Shown in pieces: positions 52,182-60,985 of a stretch of DNA of 64,000 nucleotides. A program made the position numbers and the translations under genes. The notes beneath the pieces are model-generated. The model was not told the DNA's origin and did no database searches. It was given only the letters and a program-made list of their open reading frames with translations. This stretch comes from Aerococcaceae bacterium. Its GTDB lineage: Bacteria > Bacillota > Bacilli > Lactobacillales > Aerococcaceae. Each line of letters begins with the position of its first letter. Position 1 is the first letter of the stretch. The stretch spans positions 1 through 64,000 of the forward strand of contig JAUNEB010000002.1 of NCBI GenBank assembly GCA_030525795.1, read 5' to 3'.

Positions 52182-53015
52182 TTACCATGCTGTAATTTTT
52201 GTACCTTTTGTAAGTTCGTCGATTTTTTTAGCGACTTCTTCTGTTTGGTAAATTTCCACAACTTTTTTGTAAAGTGGGTTTTCTGCGTCGGCTTTGCGTG
52301 TTGCAATGATGTTTTTGTAAGCGTCGTTCAATTTTTCTTTGTCTTCAACGTCTACGAATAATGCGTCTGCAACGGTTAAGCCTGCATCTGCTGCGTAGTT
52401 GCCGTTAATAATCGCTGCGTCAACGTCTTTTAATGAACGCGCCGTGTGTGCTGCGTCGACTTCTTCAAACTCCAATTTTTTGTCGTTTTTGGTGATGTCT
52501 TTAACAGTTGGCAAAATACCTTTTGCGTCGTCAACTTCGATTAAGCCAGCTAATTCAAGGGCTAATAATGCGCGGCCGCCGTTGGTTGCGTCGTTTGGAA
52601 TCGCAATTTTAGCGCCGTCTTGTAAGTCTTCTAATTTTTCGACTTTTTCAGAGTATAAGCCTAATGGCTCGACGATCGTGAAGCCGATTGAAACGATGTC
52701 GCCTTTGTTTTCTTCGTTCCATTTTTCTAAGTAAATGATGTGTTGGAAGGCGTTCAAGTCTAATGAGCCGTCTTGAACTGCGACGTTTGGAATGTGGTAG
52801 TCGGTCAAGTTTTCAACTTCGATGACGATGCCTTCTTTTTCTTTAGCGAGTTGAGCAACGTATTCCCATAATTCTTTGTCTGAGTCGCCAACGACGCCGA
52901 CTTTGACGGTTTGTCCGTCGAATGCTTTTTCAGCGGCAAAAGTTGCTGCTCCTGTTGATAATGCGAGTCCTGCTACTAATGATGCAACGCTTAATTGTTT
53001 GATGAATTTTTTCAT
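52182..53015 (-). CDS. MetQ/NlpA family binding protein, second copy
   Basis: A 277-residue substrate-binding protein of the MetQ (NlpA) family, the capture component of the methionine ABC importer. The N-terminal signal peptide (MKKFIKQLSVASLVAGLALSTGAATFAAEK) has no lipobox cysteine. The mature part has VKVGVVGDSDKELWEYVAQ, DYHIPNVAVQDGSLDLNAFQH and PNDATNGGRALLALE, conserved ligand-site segments. It is the last gene of the metN-metI-metQ-M20 unit. With a paralogue two genes upstream, it may bind another form, such as D-methionine or methionine sulfoxide. Confidence 0.88.
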   Translation of the reverse strand: MKKFIKQLSVASLVAGLALSTGAATFAAEKAFDGQTVKVGVVGDSDKELWEYVAQLAKEKEGIVIEVENLTDYHIPNVAVQDGSLDLNAFQHIIYLEKWNEENKGDIVSIGFTIVEPLGLYSEKVEKLEDLQDGAKIAIPNDATNGGRALLALELAGLIEVDDAKGILPTVKDITKNDKKLEFEEVDAAHTARSLKDVDAAIINGNYAADAGLTVADALFVDVEDKEKLNDAYKNIIATRKADAENPLYKKVVEIYQTEEVAKKIDELTKGTKITAW

Positions 53016-53087
53016 GATTCATGCTCCTTTTCTTTTTTTTTTATTTTTTTGTTAAATCCAAGTTCTTTTTTTGGAAGTTAGATTTTG

Positions 53088-54290
53088 TTAAGGTTTGGGT
53101 GCAATTAAAGTTTGGTGCTCGTCTTTAATTGCTTGTAGTAATGTCGGTTGTGTGATTAAATCATAGGCTGTTCTTGCTAATAATTCAGCGGCAATGCCTA
53201 TGGATTGCAAGCCTTTTTGGCTCTTGGAAGCTTCGCGGAATTCTTCCGAATGTCCCGCAATATATGTGTCCGAAATCGAAACGAGTGGTTGGATGGTCGG
53301 GATGACTTGGCTGACATTGCCGACATCCGATGAGCCTAGCGTGTTGTCTTCGGCTGTGTCGATTTCTTCTGAAGGAATCCCTAACGCCTCAACGTGTTTC
53401 AAAAAGACCTCATCGAAAAGCGGCGTTGGAATACAATCGTCGACAGCATTTTGGAATAAGCCAAATTCGTAAGTACAACCTGTTGCTAAAGCGGCTGCCT
53501 TGACGATGTTTTCGACTTTTTCGTAGACAGTATTCAACGTCGAGCGGTTAGCCGCACGCAAGTAAAAACGTGCAGAGGCGAATTCTGGAACGACGTTCGC
53601 TGCAACGCCGCCATGCGTAATAATGCCGTGAATGTTGACATCTTTTGGCAAATGCAAGCGCAGCGCGTTGATGCTGTTGAATACTTGAATAACGGCTTCC
53701 AAAGCGTTAATGCCCGCTTCAGGTGACGCTGCTGCGTGCGATGCTTTTCCATAAAATTTAATATCCACAGGATCATTTGCCAAAAACTTAAGTGTGCGTT
53801 TGTAGCGATGCGCTGGATGCGCACAAAGTGCTGCGTCTACGTCATCAAAATAGCCTTCGCGCACAAAGCTGCCTTTGGCTGAGCCATTTTCGCCGCCTTC
53901 CTCGCCAGGTGTTCCGTAAACGCGGATTTCGCCGCCAATTTCATCGATGACTGTTTTCAAAGCCGCCGCAGCTAACAGCGAGTAATTACCGAATAAGTTG
54001 TGTCCGCATGCGTGACCAATGCCAGCCAACGCATCATACTCCGCCAAAAACGCAACCGTCGGTCCAGATTTGTTTGAATGATAACGCGCATCAAATCCTG
54101 TTCGGTGTCCTGCAGCATTTTTGGTTACAGAAAACCCAACTTGTTCGAGTTGATTGGACAGCACTTCGCACGCGTGAAACTCGTAATTGCTCACTTCGGG
54201 CGTCGCGTGAATGTCCAACGCAAGCGCTTGGTAGGTGGATAAGTTTTCTTTAATATAAGTATGTAATCGTTCATAGTGTTCTGCTGTCAT
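53088..54290 (-). CDS. M20 family amidohydrolase/peptidase
   Basis: A 400-residue M20D-type zinc amidohydrolase (relatives cleave N-acyl amino acids or dipeptides). Metal and catalytic motifs: AEYDALAGIGHACGHN, GTPGEEGGENGSAKG, and HPAHRYKR, followed by the lid domain. It sits between two metQ genes in the methionine unit, as in Streptococcus pneumoniae, where an M20 peptidase neighbours metQ. Release of methionine from an N-acyl or dipeptide form after import is inferred. It has no signal peptide, so it should be cytosolic. Confidence 0.88.
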   Translation of the reverse strand: MTAEHYERLHTYIKENLSTYQALALDIHATPEVSNYEFHACEVLSNQLEQVGFSVTKNAAGHRTGFDARYHSNKSGPTVAFLAEYDALAGIGHACGHNLFGNYSLLAAAALKTVIDEIGGEIRVYGTPGEEGGENGSAKGSFVREGYFDDVDAALCAHPAHRYKRTLKFLANDPVDIKFYGKASHAAASPEAGINALEAVIQVFNSINALRLHLPKDVNIHGIITHGGVAANVVPEFASARFYLRAANRSTLNTVYEKVENIVKAAALATGCTYEFGLFQNAVDDCIPTPLFDEVFLKHVEALGIPSEEIDTAEDNTLGSSDVGNVSQVIPTIQPLVSISDTYIAGHSEEFREASKSQKGLQSIGIAAELLARTAYDLITQPTLLQAIKDEHQTLIAPKP

Positions 54291-54302
54291 ACAACACGCC
54301 TC

Positions 54303-55133
54303 CTATTTACGTCCAAATGTCTCCCATGCTGGAATGATGGAGCCTTTTGAAACTTCTTCGATGACTTTGATGGTTTCTTCGGTTTGGTAAACGTCAACGA
54401 TTTTGTTGTACACTTCGTTGTTTTCGTCTGCTTTGCGGACAACGATAACGTTCACGTATGGTTTAGATTGTTCGCCAACTGGCTCCAAGAAGATAGCATC
54501 TTTTGCGGGAACGAGGCCTGCGTCAACGGCTACGCCACTGTTGATGACAGAAATGTCTACGTCTGCTAATGAGCGCGCTGTTTGTGAAGCATCTAATTCT
54601 TTAATGTCTAAGTTCAATTTGTTTTCTTTGATGTCAGCTACGGTTGGCAAAATGCCTTTTTCTGGGTCAACGGTAATTAAGCCGGCTGATTCTAATAATT
54701 TCAATGCGCGTCCGCCGTTTGTTGCGTCGTTTGGAATCGCAACTGTTGCGCCTTCTTTCAATTCTTTAACATCTTTTACTTTTTGTGAGTAAATGCCTAA
54801 CGGCGCGTTAACGGTGTGGCCGATTGGGACTAAGTCTGTCTTGTGTTCCGCGTTGGATTTTTCTAAGAAAATGCGGTGTTGGAACGCGTTGACGTCGATT
54901 GATCCGTCTGCCAATGCCACGTTTGGCTGGCTGTATTCCGTAAATTTAACGATTTCTAATTCGATGCCTTCTTTTTCTAAACGTTTTGCAACGTCGTCCC
55001 AAATGCGTGTATCGTCGCCAACTACGCCTAATTTGACTTTTTGGTTTTCTGCTTCAACAAACGTTGGGCTTACTGAAGCTGCTCCGATGAATAATGCACT
55101 TGCTGCTACTGCTAATTTAATAAATTTTTTCAT
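54303..55133 (-). CDS. metQ: Methionine ABC transporter binding protein
   Basis: A 276-residue MetQ homologue following metI directly (20-nt gap). The signal peptide MKKFIKLAVAASALFIGAASVSPTFVEA has no lipobox cysteine, as in the second copy. The core has VKLGVVGDDTRIWDDVAKRLE, YSQPNVALADGSIDVNAFQH and IPNDATNGGRALKLLESAG. Tandem T-box leaders upstream of metN should raise expression when tRNA-Met is uncharged. Confidence 0.9.
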   Translation of the reverse strand: MKKFIKLAVAASALFIGAASVSPTFVEAENQKVKLGVVGDDTRIWDDVAKRLEKEGIELEIVKFTEYSQPNVALADGSIDVNAFQHRIFLEKSNAEHKTDLVPIGHTVNAPLGIYSQKVKDVKELKEGATVAIPNDATNGGRALKLLESAGLITVDPEKGILPTVADIKENKLNLDIKELDASQTARSLADVDISVINSGVAVDAGLVPAKDAIFLEPVGEQSKPYVNVIVVRKADENNEVYNKIVDVYQTEETIKVIEEVSKGSIIPAWETFGRK

Positions 55134-55153
55134 AATAAAATTCCTCCTAAAGT

Positions 55154-55903
55154 TTAATGACTAATTTTTTTGACAATACGATTACTAATAAATTGACTGA
55201 TGAATACTAATACTAAAATCAAAGCGGTTGATACAAGTGTGACGTCTGTTTGGAAACGATTGTACCCTCTTGCGATGGCTAAATTTCCTAAGCCGCCTGC
55301 ACCGACCGCGCCTGCCATAGCCGTTAAGCCTATGACGTTAATGATGGTTAGCGCCGAAACGCGGACGATACTTGGCAATCCTTCCAACAAATACACGCGG
55401 AAAATGATGCCCAATGGGCTCGTCCCCATTGCTTGTGCCGCTTCAATCACGCCAGGATTGACTTCCAACAGCGCGTTTTCGATTTGGCGGGCAAAAAACG
55501 GAATTACGCCAACCGTCAACGGAACTAAAGCCGCTGTCGTCCCAATCGTTGTTCCAACAATCGCACGTGTCGTCGTCGCCAACAACGCTACCAAAATAAT
55601 AAACGGTATCGAACGCAACACATTGACTGCCTTATCCAAAAATTGATAAATGATTTTATTTTCTAAAATTCCGCCCTCACGCGTCGAAACCAAAATGACG
55701 CCGAACACAATTCCGAACAATCCTGAAATAAACGCAGTCCAAAACGACATATAAATCGTCTGCCCTGTTGCTTCCAGCAAATCATCTGGAATTTGGCTCA
55801 CATTAGGCAAATGCTCTTGCAGCCAAGGATTATTTGAAAACCATTCATAAAAACTTTCCAGCAGCGCGTCTTTCGTTTCTAACAATTTTTCCAAACCGAA
55901 CAT
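55154..55903 (-). CDS. metI: Methionine ABC transporter permease
   Basis: A 249-residue inner-membrane permease with about five hydrophobic segments. The EAA loop (ALLEVNPGVIEAAQAMGTSPLGIIFRVYLLEGLPSI) is the contact for MetN. RSIPFIILVALL and AMAGAVGAGGLGNLAIARGYNRF are typical MetI signatures. Its ATG shares one base with the metN stop. Confidence 0.95.
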   Translation of the reverse strand: MFGLEKLLETKDALLESFYEWFSNNPWLQEHLPNVSQIPDDLLEATGQTIYMSFWTAFISGLFGIVFGVILVSTREGGILENKIIYQFLDKAVNVLRSIPFIILVALLATTTRAIVGTTIGTTAALVPLTVGVIPFFARQIENALLEVNPGVIEAAQAMGTSPLGIIFRVYLLEGLPSIVRVSALTIINVIGLTAMAGAVGAGGLGNLAIARGYNRFQTDVTLVSTALILVLVFISQFISNRIVKKISH

Positions 55904-56943
55904 TATGCTCCTCCTTCCTTCAATAGCGTTACGCGCACGCCTTGCGATTCAATGTAGTTCAACGCCGATTGACGCTGATCTTTCGTCCCCGCTAACGTGA
56001 CAACTAAGTTCCCAATCGGAACGCCATCGATAATCTCGACATTGCCGTACAAAATGTTTGCCACTACTTGGAATGAGCTGTACAAACTCGCAATGAGCGG
56101 CTCGTCCGTTTCGTCGCCGATATACGACAATTCAATCATAATCTCGTCGGATTTCAAGATAGAAAACTTCGGATGACTCAACAAAGTTTCTAGCGCTTGG
56201 TCAATATGCGTGGCCGTTCTAATAAAGTCGCGCGTCAACTCGCGTTCTGGCTGACTAAAAATCGTCACCACACTGCCGCGCTCGATAATCGAACCATTTT
56301 CCATGACGGCTACTTTGTTGCAAATTTCTTTGACCACTTGCATTTCGTGTGTAATTAGCACAATCGTTAAGCCGAGTTTGCGATTTAATTCTTTGAGCAA
56401 TGCCAAAATTTGCAAAGTCGTTTTGGGATCGAGTGCGCTCGTTGCCTCATCACACAGCAAAATTTCTGGGTCATTAGCGAGCGCTCTTGCAATCGCGACG
56501 CGTTGTTTTTGGCCGCCTGACAGTTGGCTTGGGTACGCCGTCGCTTTATCGGCAATCCCCACCAGCTCCAGCAATTCCAAAACTTTTTGGCGTCGTTGTT
56601 CTTTCGTTTTGCCAGAATGTTTCAGTGGAAAATCTACATTATCAAATACCGTTCGGCTATTCATCAAGTTAAAATGTTGAAAAATCATGCCGATGGATTT
56701 GCGTTTGTTGCGCAATGCTTTAGCGTTCAGTTTCAGCAAATCGGTGTCGCCGACGACCACTTGCCCAGCCGTTGGCCGCTGCAATAAATTGATGACGCGT
56801 ACTAATGTACTTTTGCCGGCGCCTGAGTAGCCGACGATGCCGTACACATCACCTTTTTCGACGTGTAGGTCAACATTTTTGACAGCTTGAATGGCCTGCC
56901 CTTTTTGTTGAAATGTTACGTCAATATTCGTTAAACGAATCAT
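55903..56943 (-). CDS. metN: Methionine ABC transporter ATP-binding protein
   Basis: MetN energises methionine import. The 346 residues contain Walker [13 protein letters not shown], the Q-loop, signature [15 protein letters not shown], Walker [14 protein letters not shown], and a C-terminal NIL domain (about 270-346). In E. coli that domain binds methionine and inhibits transport. The ATG at 56943 has GAGGGA upstream; a longer frame reads back into the T-box leader and is not used. First gene of the five-gene methionine unit. Confidence 0.95.
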   Translation of the reverse strand: MIRLTNIDVTFQQKGQAIQAVKNVDLHVEKGDVYGIVGYSGAGKSTLVRVINLLQRPTAGQVVVGDTDLLKLNAKALRNKRKSIGMIFQHFNLMNSRTVFDNVDFPLKHSGKTKEQRRQKVLELLELVGIADKATAYPSQLSGGQKQRVAIARALANDPEILLCDEATSALDPKTTLQILALLKELNRKLGLTIVLITHEMQVVKEICNKVAVMENGSIIERGSVVTIFSQPERELTRDFIRTATHIDQALETLLSHPKFSILKSDEIMIELSYIGDETDEPLIASLYSSFQVVANILYGNVEIIDGVPIGNLVVTLAGTKDQRQSALNYIESQGVRVTLLKEGGA

Positions 56944-56964
56944 CTTATCCCTCCTGTTTCTTTT

Positions 56965-57235
56965 ACAAAAAAAGTCCTCGAACACAACATGAATTGTGTT
57001 CAAGGACGCAAATTGCGTGTTACCACCTTGTATTCAGATTGCATTCGCATACAATCCCTCTATGAGTGCGTTGCACTCTGCTGATATCGGTCGCACCGTG
57101 ATCCGCTCACTTTCGCTTACAGATCAGTCACTCCTAGTCCATAGATAAACCATTTCCACTGCTTCTTTTCACCTGCCGAAGCTCTCTGTCAAGTATCCGT
57201 TGTTTACTTACTATTCATCGTGTCTATATTCAATT
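56965..57235 (-). ncRNA. Met-type T-box leader, proximal copy
   Basis: The minus strand carries AGAGAGC-type Stem I elements and an ATG specifier in CTATGGACT (57140-57142). The T-box AAGGTGGTAACACGC (57008-57024) pairs with the tRNA acceptor end. The terminator is a 14-bp stem GTCCTTGAACACAA/TTGTGTTCGAGGAC followed by seven T, just before metN. Uncharged tRNA-Met should favour the antiterminator. Confidence 0.88.
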
Positions 57236-57240
57236 AATAA

Positions 57241-57520
57241 AAAAATCCCTCTACTAGCAATTGCCAGTAAAAGGACGAATGATCGTGTTACCACCTTTTG
57301 TTTAGAAACGTTTGTTTCCCTCAACCCAATCGGAATGCCTGTTGCATCGAATTGGTATTCCTTGTAACGGAGGAACCTTCCGAGAATGCCTACCTATCGA
57401 CATTCTGACCTCACAAGCCATCTTCACCTTGTTATCATAGCCCTTCTCACCAACCAGAGCCTCTCTAAAATGCGTTCAAAATTACTTTCCTGTTCACAGG
57501 TCGTTTATTAACGTTGAGAT
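57241..57520 (-). ncRNA. Met-type T-box leader, distal copy
   Basis: A full T-box leader: Stem I with AGAGAG and CTGGTTGGTGAGA, a specifier ATG in GAAGATGGC (57419-57421), and the T-box AAAGGTGGTAACACG (57284-57299). The terminator is a 12-bp stem CCTTTTACTGGC/GCTAGTAGAGGG with U tract at about 57241-57275. It precedes the second leader, so transcription must pass two regulated terminators. Confidence 0.9.
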
Positions 57521-57521
57521 A

Positions 57522-57550
57522 ACTTTAACCCATTTGCAAAAGAATGTCAA
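57522..57550 (-). promoter_or_regulatory. Promoter of the methionine unit
   Basis: TTGACA (57545-57550), a 17-nt spacer and TAAAGT (57522-57527) place the transcription start just ahead of the distal T-box leader. Confidence 0.7.
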
Positions 57551-57597
57551 TAGAAAAAATGAAATTTTTTTAATTTAATTTGCAAATCGTGATAGTT

Positions 57598-58251
57598 CTA
57601 GCATTTTCCGTCCCATTCGCAATAAAATTGTTCCAAGTACACTTCCAAAAATTGGTGTCGTTTTGCCGCGAGTTGTTTGGCATAGCGCGTATTCATGCGG
57701 TCTTTCACTTTGAGCAATTTCTCATAAAAATGCATAATCGCCGTGTCATTGCCACTGCGATACTCATCAACGGTTAACGTTTCTCGCGGCATTTTGGCGG
57801 GGTCGTGAATTGGGCGTCCCGTATGCCCCGAATAGCACATCGCACGTGCAATACCAATCGCGCCGATGGCGTCTAATCGGTCCGCGTCTTGCACAATTTG
57901 TCCTTCTAACGTGAGCGGCTCAGCTAGATGATGGCCACCTTTGAAAGACATATTGGCAATGATATGTAATACGTGCTTGGCATCGTCAAGCGCGACTTGA
58001 TGCGCGTCTAGCCATTGCGACACTTTTTGGAGTCCGGCCGCTTCGCTTTCGTTCAATTTGGCGTCTGCTACATCGTGCAATAAGGCCGCCAATTCACAAA
58101 TAAACAAATTCGCATTTTCTTGACGCGCGATTTCCAGTGCCGTGTTAGTGACGCGCACAATGTGCCACCAATCGTGTCCGCTACTTTCTTCGTGCAACGT
58201 TTGATACGCATACGAGCGTGCCTGCTCTAATATCCATGCTGCTTGCTTCAT
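57598..58251 (-). CDS. HD-domain phosphohydrolase
   Basis: A 217-residue HD-superfamily metal-dependent phosphohydrolase (YedJ-like). The metal ligands are visible: SGHDWWHIVRV (His), LLHDVADAKL (His-Asp), and IVQDADRLDAIGAIGIARA (Asp). Substrates of this subgroup, perhaps nucleotides, are unknown. The start at 58251 (ATG) has GGAGAGGAG upstream; a TTG 7 codons earlier is less likely. It is transcribed alone. Confidence 0.88.
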   Translation of the reverse strand: MKQAAWILEQARSYAYQTLHEESSGHDWWHIVRVTNTALEIARQENANLFICELAALLHDVADAKLNESEAAGLQKVSQWLDAHQVALDDAKHVLHIIANMSFKGGHHLAEPLTLEGQIVQDADRLDAIGAIGIARAMCYSGHTGRPIHDPAKMPRETLTVDEYRSGNDTAIMHFYEKLLKVKDRMNTRYAKQLAAKRHQFLEVYLEQFYCEWDGKC

Positions 58252-58347
58252 CGAACCACTCCTCTCCTTCAACCATTATAACACATTTTCTTTTGTTCTT
58301 CCTTGTGCAAAAAAAAGTCCGTCATCAAAGAAAACGGACTTTTAATA

Positions 58348-59163
58348 TTATTTTTTGCCTTTAGTACGCAATGTTTCGGCGAGCGACACCGCCACAAAAA
58401 TCATAATAAAACATAGCGTAATGCTTGCGCCCGGCGGTGTATCCCAATGATACGACGCGGTCAATCCTAAGAAAATTCCAATAAAATTAATCAACATGCC
58501 AATCACAATGGCTTGTGTAAAACTTTTGGCGACTTTAATTGCCGTTGCTGACGGAATGACAATGAGTGCCGAAATCAACAACACGCCGACAATTGGCATC
58601 ATAATACTAATCGCCACACCTGTCACCGCCGAGAAAATAATCGACATCCACTTAACAGGTAAACCGCTCGTATGCGCCGTTGCTTCATCAAAACTCATTA
58701 CATACAATGGCTTTCTAAAAATCAAATACGTGAATAACAAGACAACGGCTAAGCCTACTAACAACTTGACTTCTTCTTTCGAAATTAAAATAATCGAGCC
58801 GAATAAATATTGGTCAATTTTGAATGAAGTTGCATTGCGATTCAAACTCATCAAAATCAACGCAATCGCCATGCCTGCAGACATCATCAACGCAATCGAA
58901 ATCTCGGAATAGTCGCGGTATGCCACGCGCAAATATTCAATAACAATTGACGCAACCAACACCACGAACAACGTGCTGTAAGTCGGATTAAATTGCAACA
59001 TCACACCGAGCGCCACACCAGCTAACGACACGTGCGACAACGTATCCGCCATCAGCGATTGCCGTCTCAAAATAAGCAACAAACCCAATATCGGCGTAAT
59101 AACTGACATCGCCGCTCCCGCTACGAATGCGCGTTGGATGAAGTCATACTGAAACATCTCCAT
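58348..59163 (-). CDS. Metal ABC transporter permease, ZnuB/AdcB-like
   Basis: A 271-residue membrane protein of the ABC-3 family with about eight transmembrane helices. Signatures: LLLILRRQSLMADTLSHVSLAGVALG near 27-52 and FDEATAHTSGLPVKWM near 157. It overlaps the end of the ATPase gene by 43 nt, reading a different frame, and GAGGAGGG lies before its ATG. Zinc is more likely than manganese because the binding protein has a His-rich loop and the operator is Zur-like. Confidence 0.9.
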   Translation of the reverse strand: MEMFQYDFIQRAFVAGAAMSVITPILGLLLILRRQSLMADTLSHVSLAGVALGVMLQFNPTYSTLFVVLVASIVIEYLRVAYRDYSEISIALMMSAGMAIALILMSLNRNATSFKIDQYLFGSIILISKEEVKLLVGLAVVLLFTYLIFRKPLYVMSFDEATAHTSGLPVKWMSIIFSAVTGVAISIMMPIVGVLLISALIVIPSATAIKVAKSFTQAIVIGMLINFIGIFLGLTASYHWDTPPGASITLCFIMIFVAVSLAETLRTKGKK

Positions 59164-59816
59164 GGCGATCCCTCCTCTCGTACAAGTCGAATTTCTCGCG
59201 TATAAAAACCTTCAATTTCTTCGTCGGCATGCGTCACCATTAAGACCGCTTTATCATGATGCTTGCACAAATGTTTCAACAACCGATAAAATGCCCGTCT
59301 GGATTCAATGTCCATTCCCGTTGTCGGCTCATCTAACACAAACACATCGGGATCTGTCGCAAAGACGCGCGCTAAGCAGACGCGTTGTTTTTGGCCGCCT
59401 GACAATTCGCCAATTTTTTTGTGGCGCAAATGTGCCATACCTACAGATTCTAAAGCGCGGTCAACATGCTCTAAGTCATCTTTATCAAGGCGTTTGAACC
59501 AACGATTTTTGCTGTAGCGTCCTGATTCGACTAGCGCTTGTACCGTACTAGGAAAGCCTGCATTAAAAGAATTGACATTTTGCGGAACGTAGCCGACGGA
59601 TAAAGGTTCTCCGAGATGGTTATGTGTGGCAATGTCTATGCGCCCCGTTGCAGGTTTAAGTAAGCCTAATAAATTTTTGATTAACGTTGATTTCGCCGCA
59701 CCATTTTCCCCGGTCAAAATGACAAATTCGCCTTTGTCCAAATGAAAATGTACGTTATTCAACACTTTTTCGCGGTCGTAATAAAACGACAAGTCTTCAA
59801 CTTTTACAATGGTCAT
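59121..59816 (-). CDS. Metal ABC transporter ATP-binding protein, ZnuC/AdcC-like
   Basis: A 231-residue ABC ATPase. Walker A GENGAAKSTLIKN is unusual, with Ala where Gly is common. The signature is [16 protein letters not shown], Walker B DVFVLDEPTTGMD, and the switch His in VTHADEE. Its C-terminus overlaps the permease gene by 43 nt. It is separated from the binding-protein gene by a terminator hairpin, so it is likely expressed at a lower level. Confidence 0.92.
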   Translation of the reverse strand: MTIVKVEDLSFYYDREKVLNNVHFHLDKGEFVILTGENGAAKSTLIKNLLGLLKPATGRIDIATHNHLGEPLSVGYVPQNVNSFNAGFPSTVQALVESGRYSKNRWFKRLDKDDLEHVDRALESVGMAHLRHKKIGELSGGQKQRVCLARVFATDPDVFVLDEPTTGMDIESRRAFYRLLKHLCKHHDKAVLMVTHADEEIEGFYTREIRLVREEGSPWRCFSMTSSNAHS

Positions 59817-59842
59817 GTTGATTCTCCTATTTTTCTAACACT

Positions 59843-59871
59843 AAAAAATATCGTGAAACCTCACGATATTT
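59843..59871 (-). terminator. Intra-operon terminator between binding protein and ATPase genes
   Basis: The 11-bp perfect stem AAATATCGTGA/TCACGATATTT (59846-59856 with 59861-59871) is followed by a T run (59843-59848). It would let most transcripts stop after the binding-protein gene. Confidence 0.85.
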
Positions 59872-59885
59872 GAGTAAAAAGGGCG

Positions 59886-60848
59886 TTATTTTGTCAATTC
59901 TGCTAAGTTAGCACGCATCACCGTAAAGTAGTCTTCGCCTTTTGCGCGTTCTTCTTCGGTTAAGCTTTCTAGTGTGCGTAATGGGCGCAATTCTGCCCCG
60001 CTTGCGTCAGCGACTACTTTTGCAATGGCTGTGTCCAAAGCGGGTTCTACGTAAATCACGTCAACTTGATGCTCTTTCACAAAAGATTGCATCTGTGCCA
60101 ACACGGCTGCGCTCGGTTCTTCTGTGGATGAAATACCTGTAATCGCTTCTTGCGTCAAGCCGTACGCGTGCGCCAAATAGCCAAAAGCTGCGTGTTGTAC
60201 GACGAACACTTTATTGTCGCGCGTAGCTAATTGCTCACGGAATTCCGCGTCTAAAACGGTCAATTCTTCTACTAATTGTTGGGTGTTCGCTTCGTACGTT
60301 TCCTTGTTGTCAGGATCGACTTGGATGAGGGCGTTTTTGATATTTTCGGCTTGCTTGGCGTAAACCATTGGGTCCATCCAGGTATGTGGATCAAATTCGT
60401 GCGCGTGGTCATGATCGTGGTCGTGGTCATGTGCTTCACTTTCGTGGCTTTCTTCGGATTCGTGGTCGTGCGCATCATCCTCATGCGCTTCGCCTTTTAG
60501 TAATTCAATGCCTTCTGTAGATTTGACCACTTGTGTTTTATCCGTATCTAACATTTTGATAACGTCTGGCACAAAGTGTTCCATTTCGTCGTCTTGATAA
60601 ATAAACGCATCTGCTTGTTGAATAGTGGCCACATCGCGTGCGCTTGTTTCATAATCGTGCGCGTCTTGATTGGCATCCAGTAGCATCTTCACTTCGGCTT
60701 TATCCCCTGCAATGCGCTGTGTTAAATAATACACAGGATAAAAAGTCGTCATCACTTGTTTTTTGTCTTGTGCATTAACAGGTGCTGCGCCGCTCGCAAA
60801 AATAGCTGACAACAAGCTCAACACCATCAATCCTTTACGTAATTTCAT
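59886..60848 (-). CDS. Zinc ABC transporter binding protein, ZnuA/AdcA-like
   Basis: A 320-residue cluster-9 binding protein. Residues 1-26 form a signal peptide (GAAPVNAQDKK cleavage region) without a lipobox cysteine. The Zn-site pieces are TFYPVYYLTQRI, then a His/Asp/Glu loop (about 120-155, AHDHDHDHDHAHEFDPH), HTWMDP, and VVQHAAFGYLAHAYGL. The His-rich loop favours zinc. Single Zur-like operator and promoter upstream. The AdcA C-terminal ZinT domain of streptococci is absent. Confidence 0.93.
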   Translation of the reverse strand: MKLRKGLMVLSLLSAIFASGAAPVNAQDKKQVMTTFYPVYYLTQRIAGDKAEVKMLLDANQDAHDYETSARDVATIQQADAFIYQDDEMEHFVPDVIKMLDTDKTQVVKSTEGIELLKGEAHEDDAHDHESEESHESEAHDHDHDHDHAHEFDPHTWMDPMVYAKQAENIKNALIQVDPDNKETYEANTQQLVEELTVLDAEFREQLATRDNKVFVVQHAAFGYLAHAYGLTQEAITGISSTEEPSAAVLAQMQSFVKEHQVDVIYVEPALDTAIAKVVADASGAELRPLRTLESLTEEERAKGEDYFTVMRANLAELTK

Positions 60849-60867
60849 TGTTATAACTCCTTATTTT

Positions 60868-60914
60868 GTAATTATTACTTTTAACAGTTTAGCTATACTT
60901 TCCCAAAAAGTCAA
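60868..60914 (-). promoter_or_regulatory. Promoter and Zur-like operator of the zinc transporter
   Basis: TTGACT (60909-60914), a 17-nt spacer and TAAACT (60886-60891). GTAATTATTAC (60868-60878), a perfect match to the GTAATNATTAC core of Firmicute Zur boxes, covers the expected transcription start. A weaker AdcR-like TTAACAGTTTAG overlaps the -10. Confidence 0.7.
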
Positions 60915-60924
60915 CCAAAAGGCT

Positions 60925-60952
60925 TTGGAAGCTGTTTGGCTCGTGTTATAAT
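60925..60952 (+). promoter_or_regulatory. Promoter of the response regulator
   Basis: TTGGAA (60925-60930), a 16-nt spacer and TATAAT (60947-60952), divergent from the zinc promoter. Confidence 0.6.
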
Positions 60953-60985
60953 GAAACTACTTTATTAAAAAAGCGAGGACTTATC

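Noticed and set aside
54403..55164. Long plus-strand frames opposite metQ and metI
   Set aside because: They are shadows of conserved minus-strand genes with regular codon patterns and strong ribosome binding sites.
56944..57003. N-terminal extension of MetN in the open frame
   Set aside because: It reads back through the T-box terminator hairpin. ATG 56943 has the ribosome binding site and the family's normal start.
60880..60891. AdcR box upstream of the zinc transporter
   Set aside because: TTAACAGTTTAG has two mismatches to TTAACNNGTTAA, whereas GTAATTATTAC fits the Zur core perfectly. It remains an alternative, not the main call.
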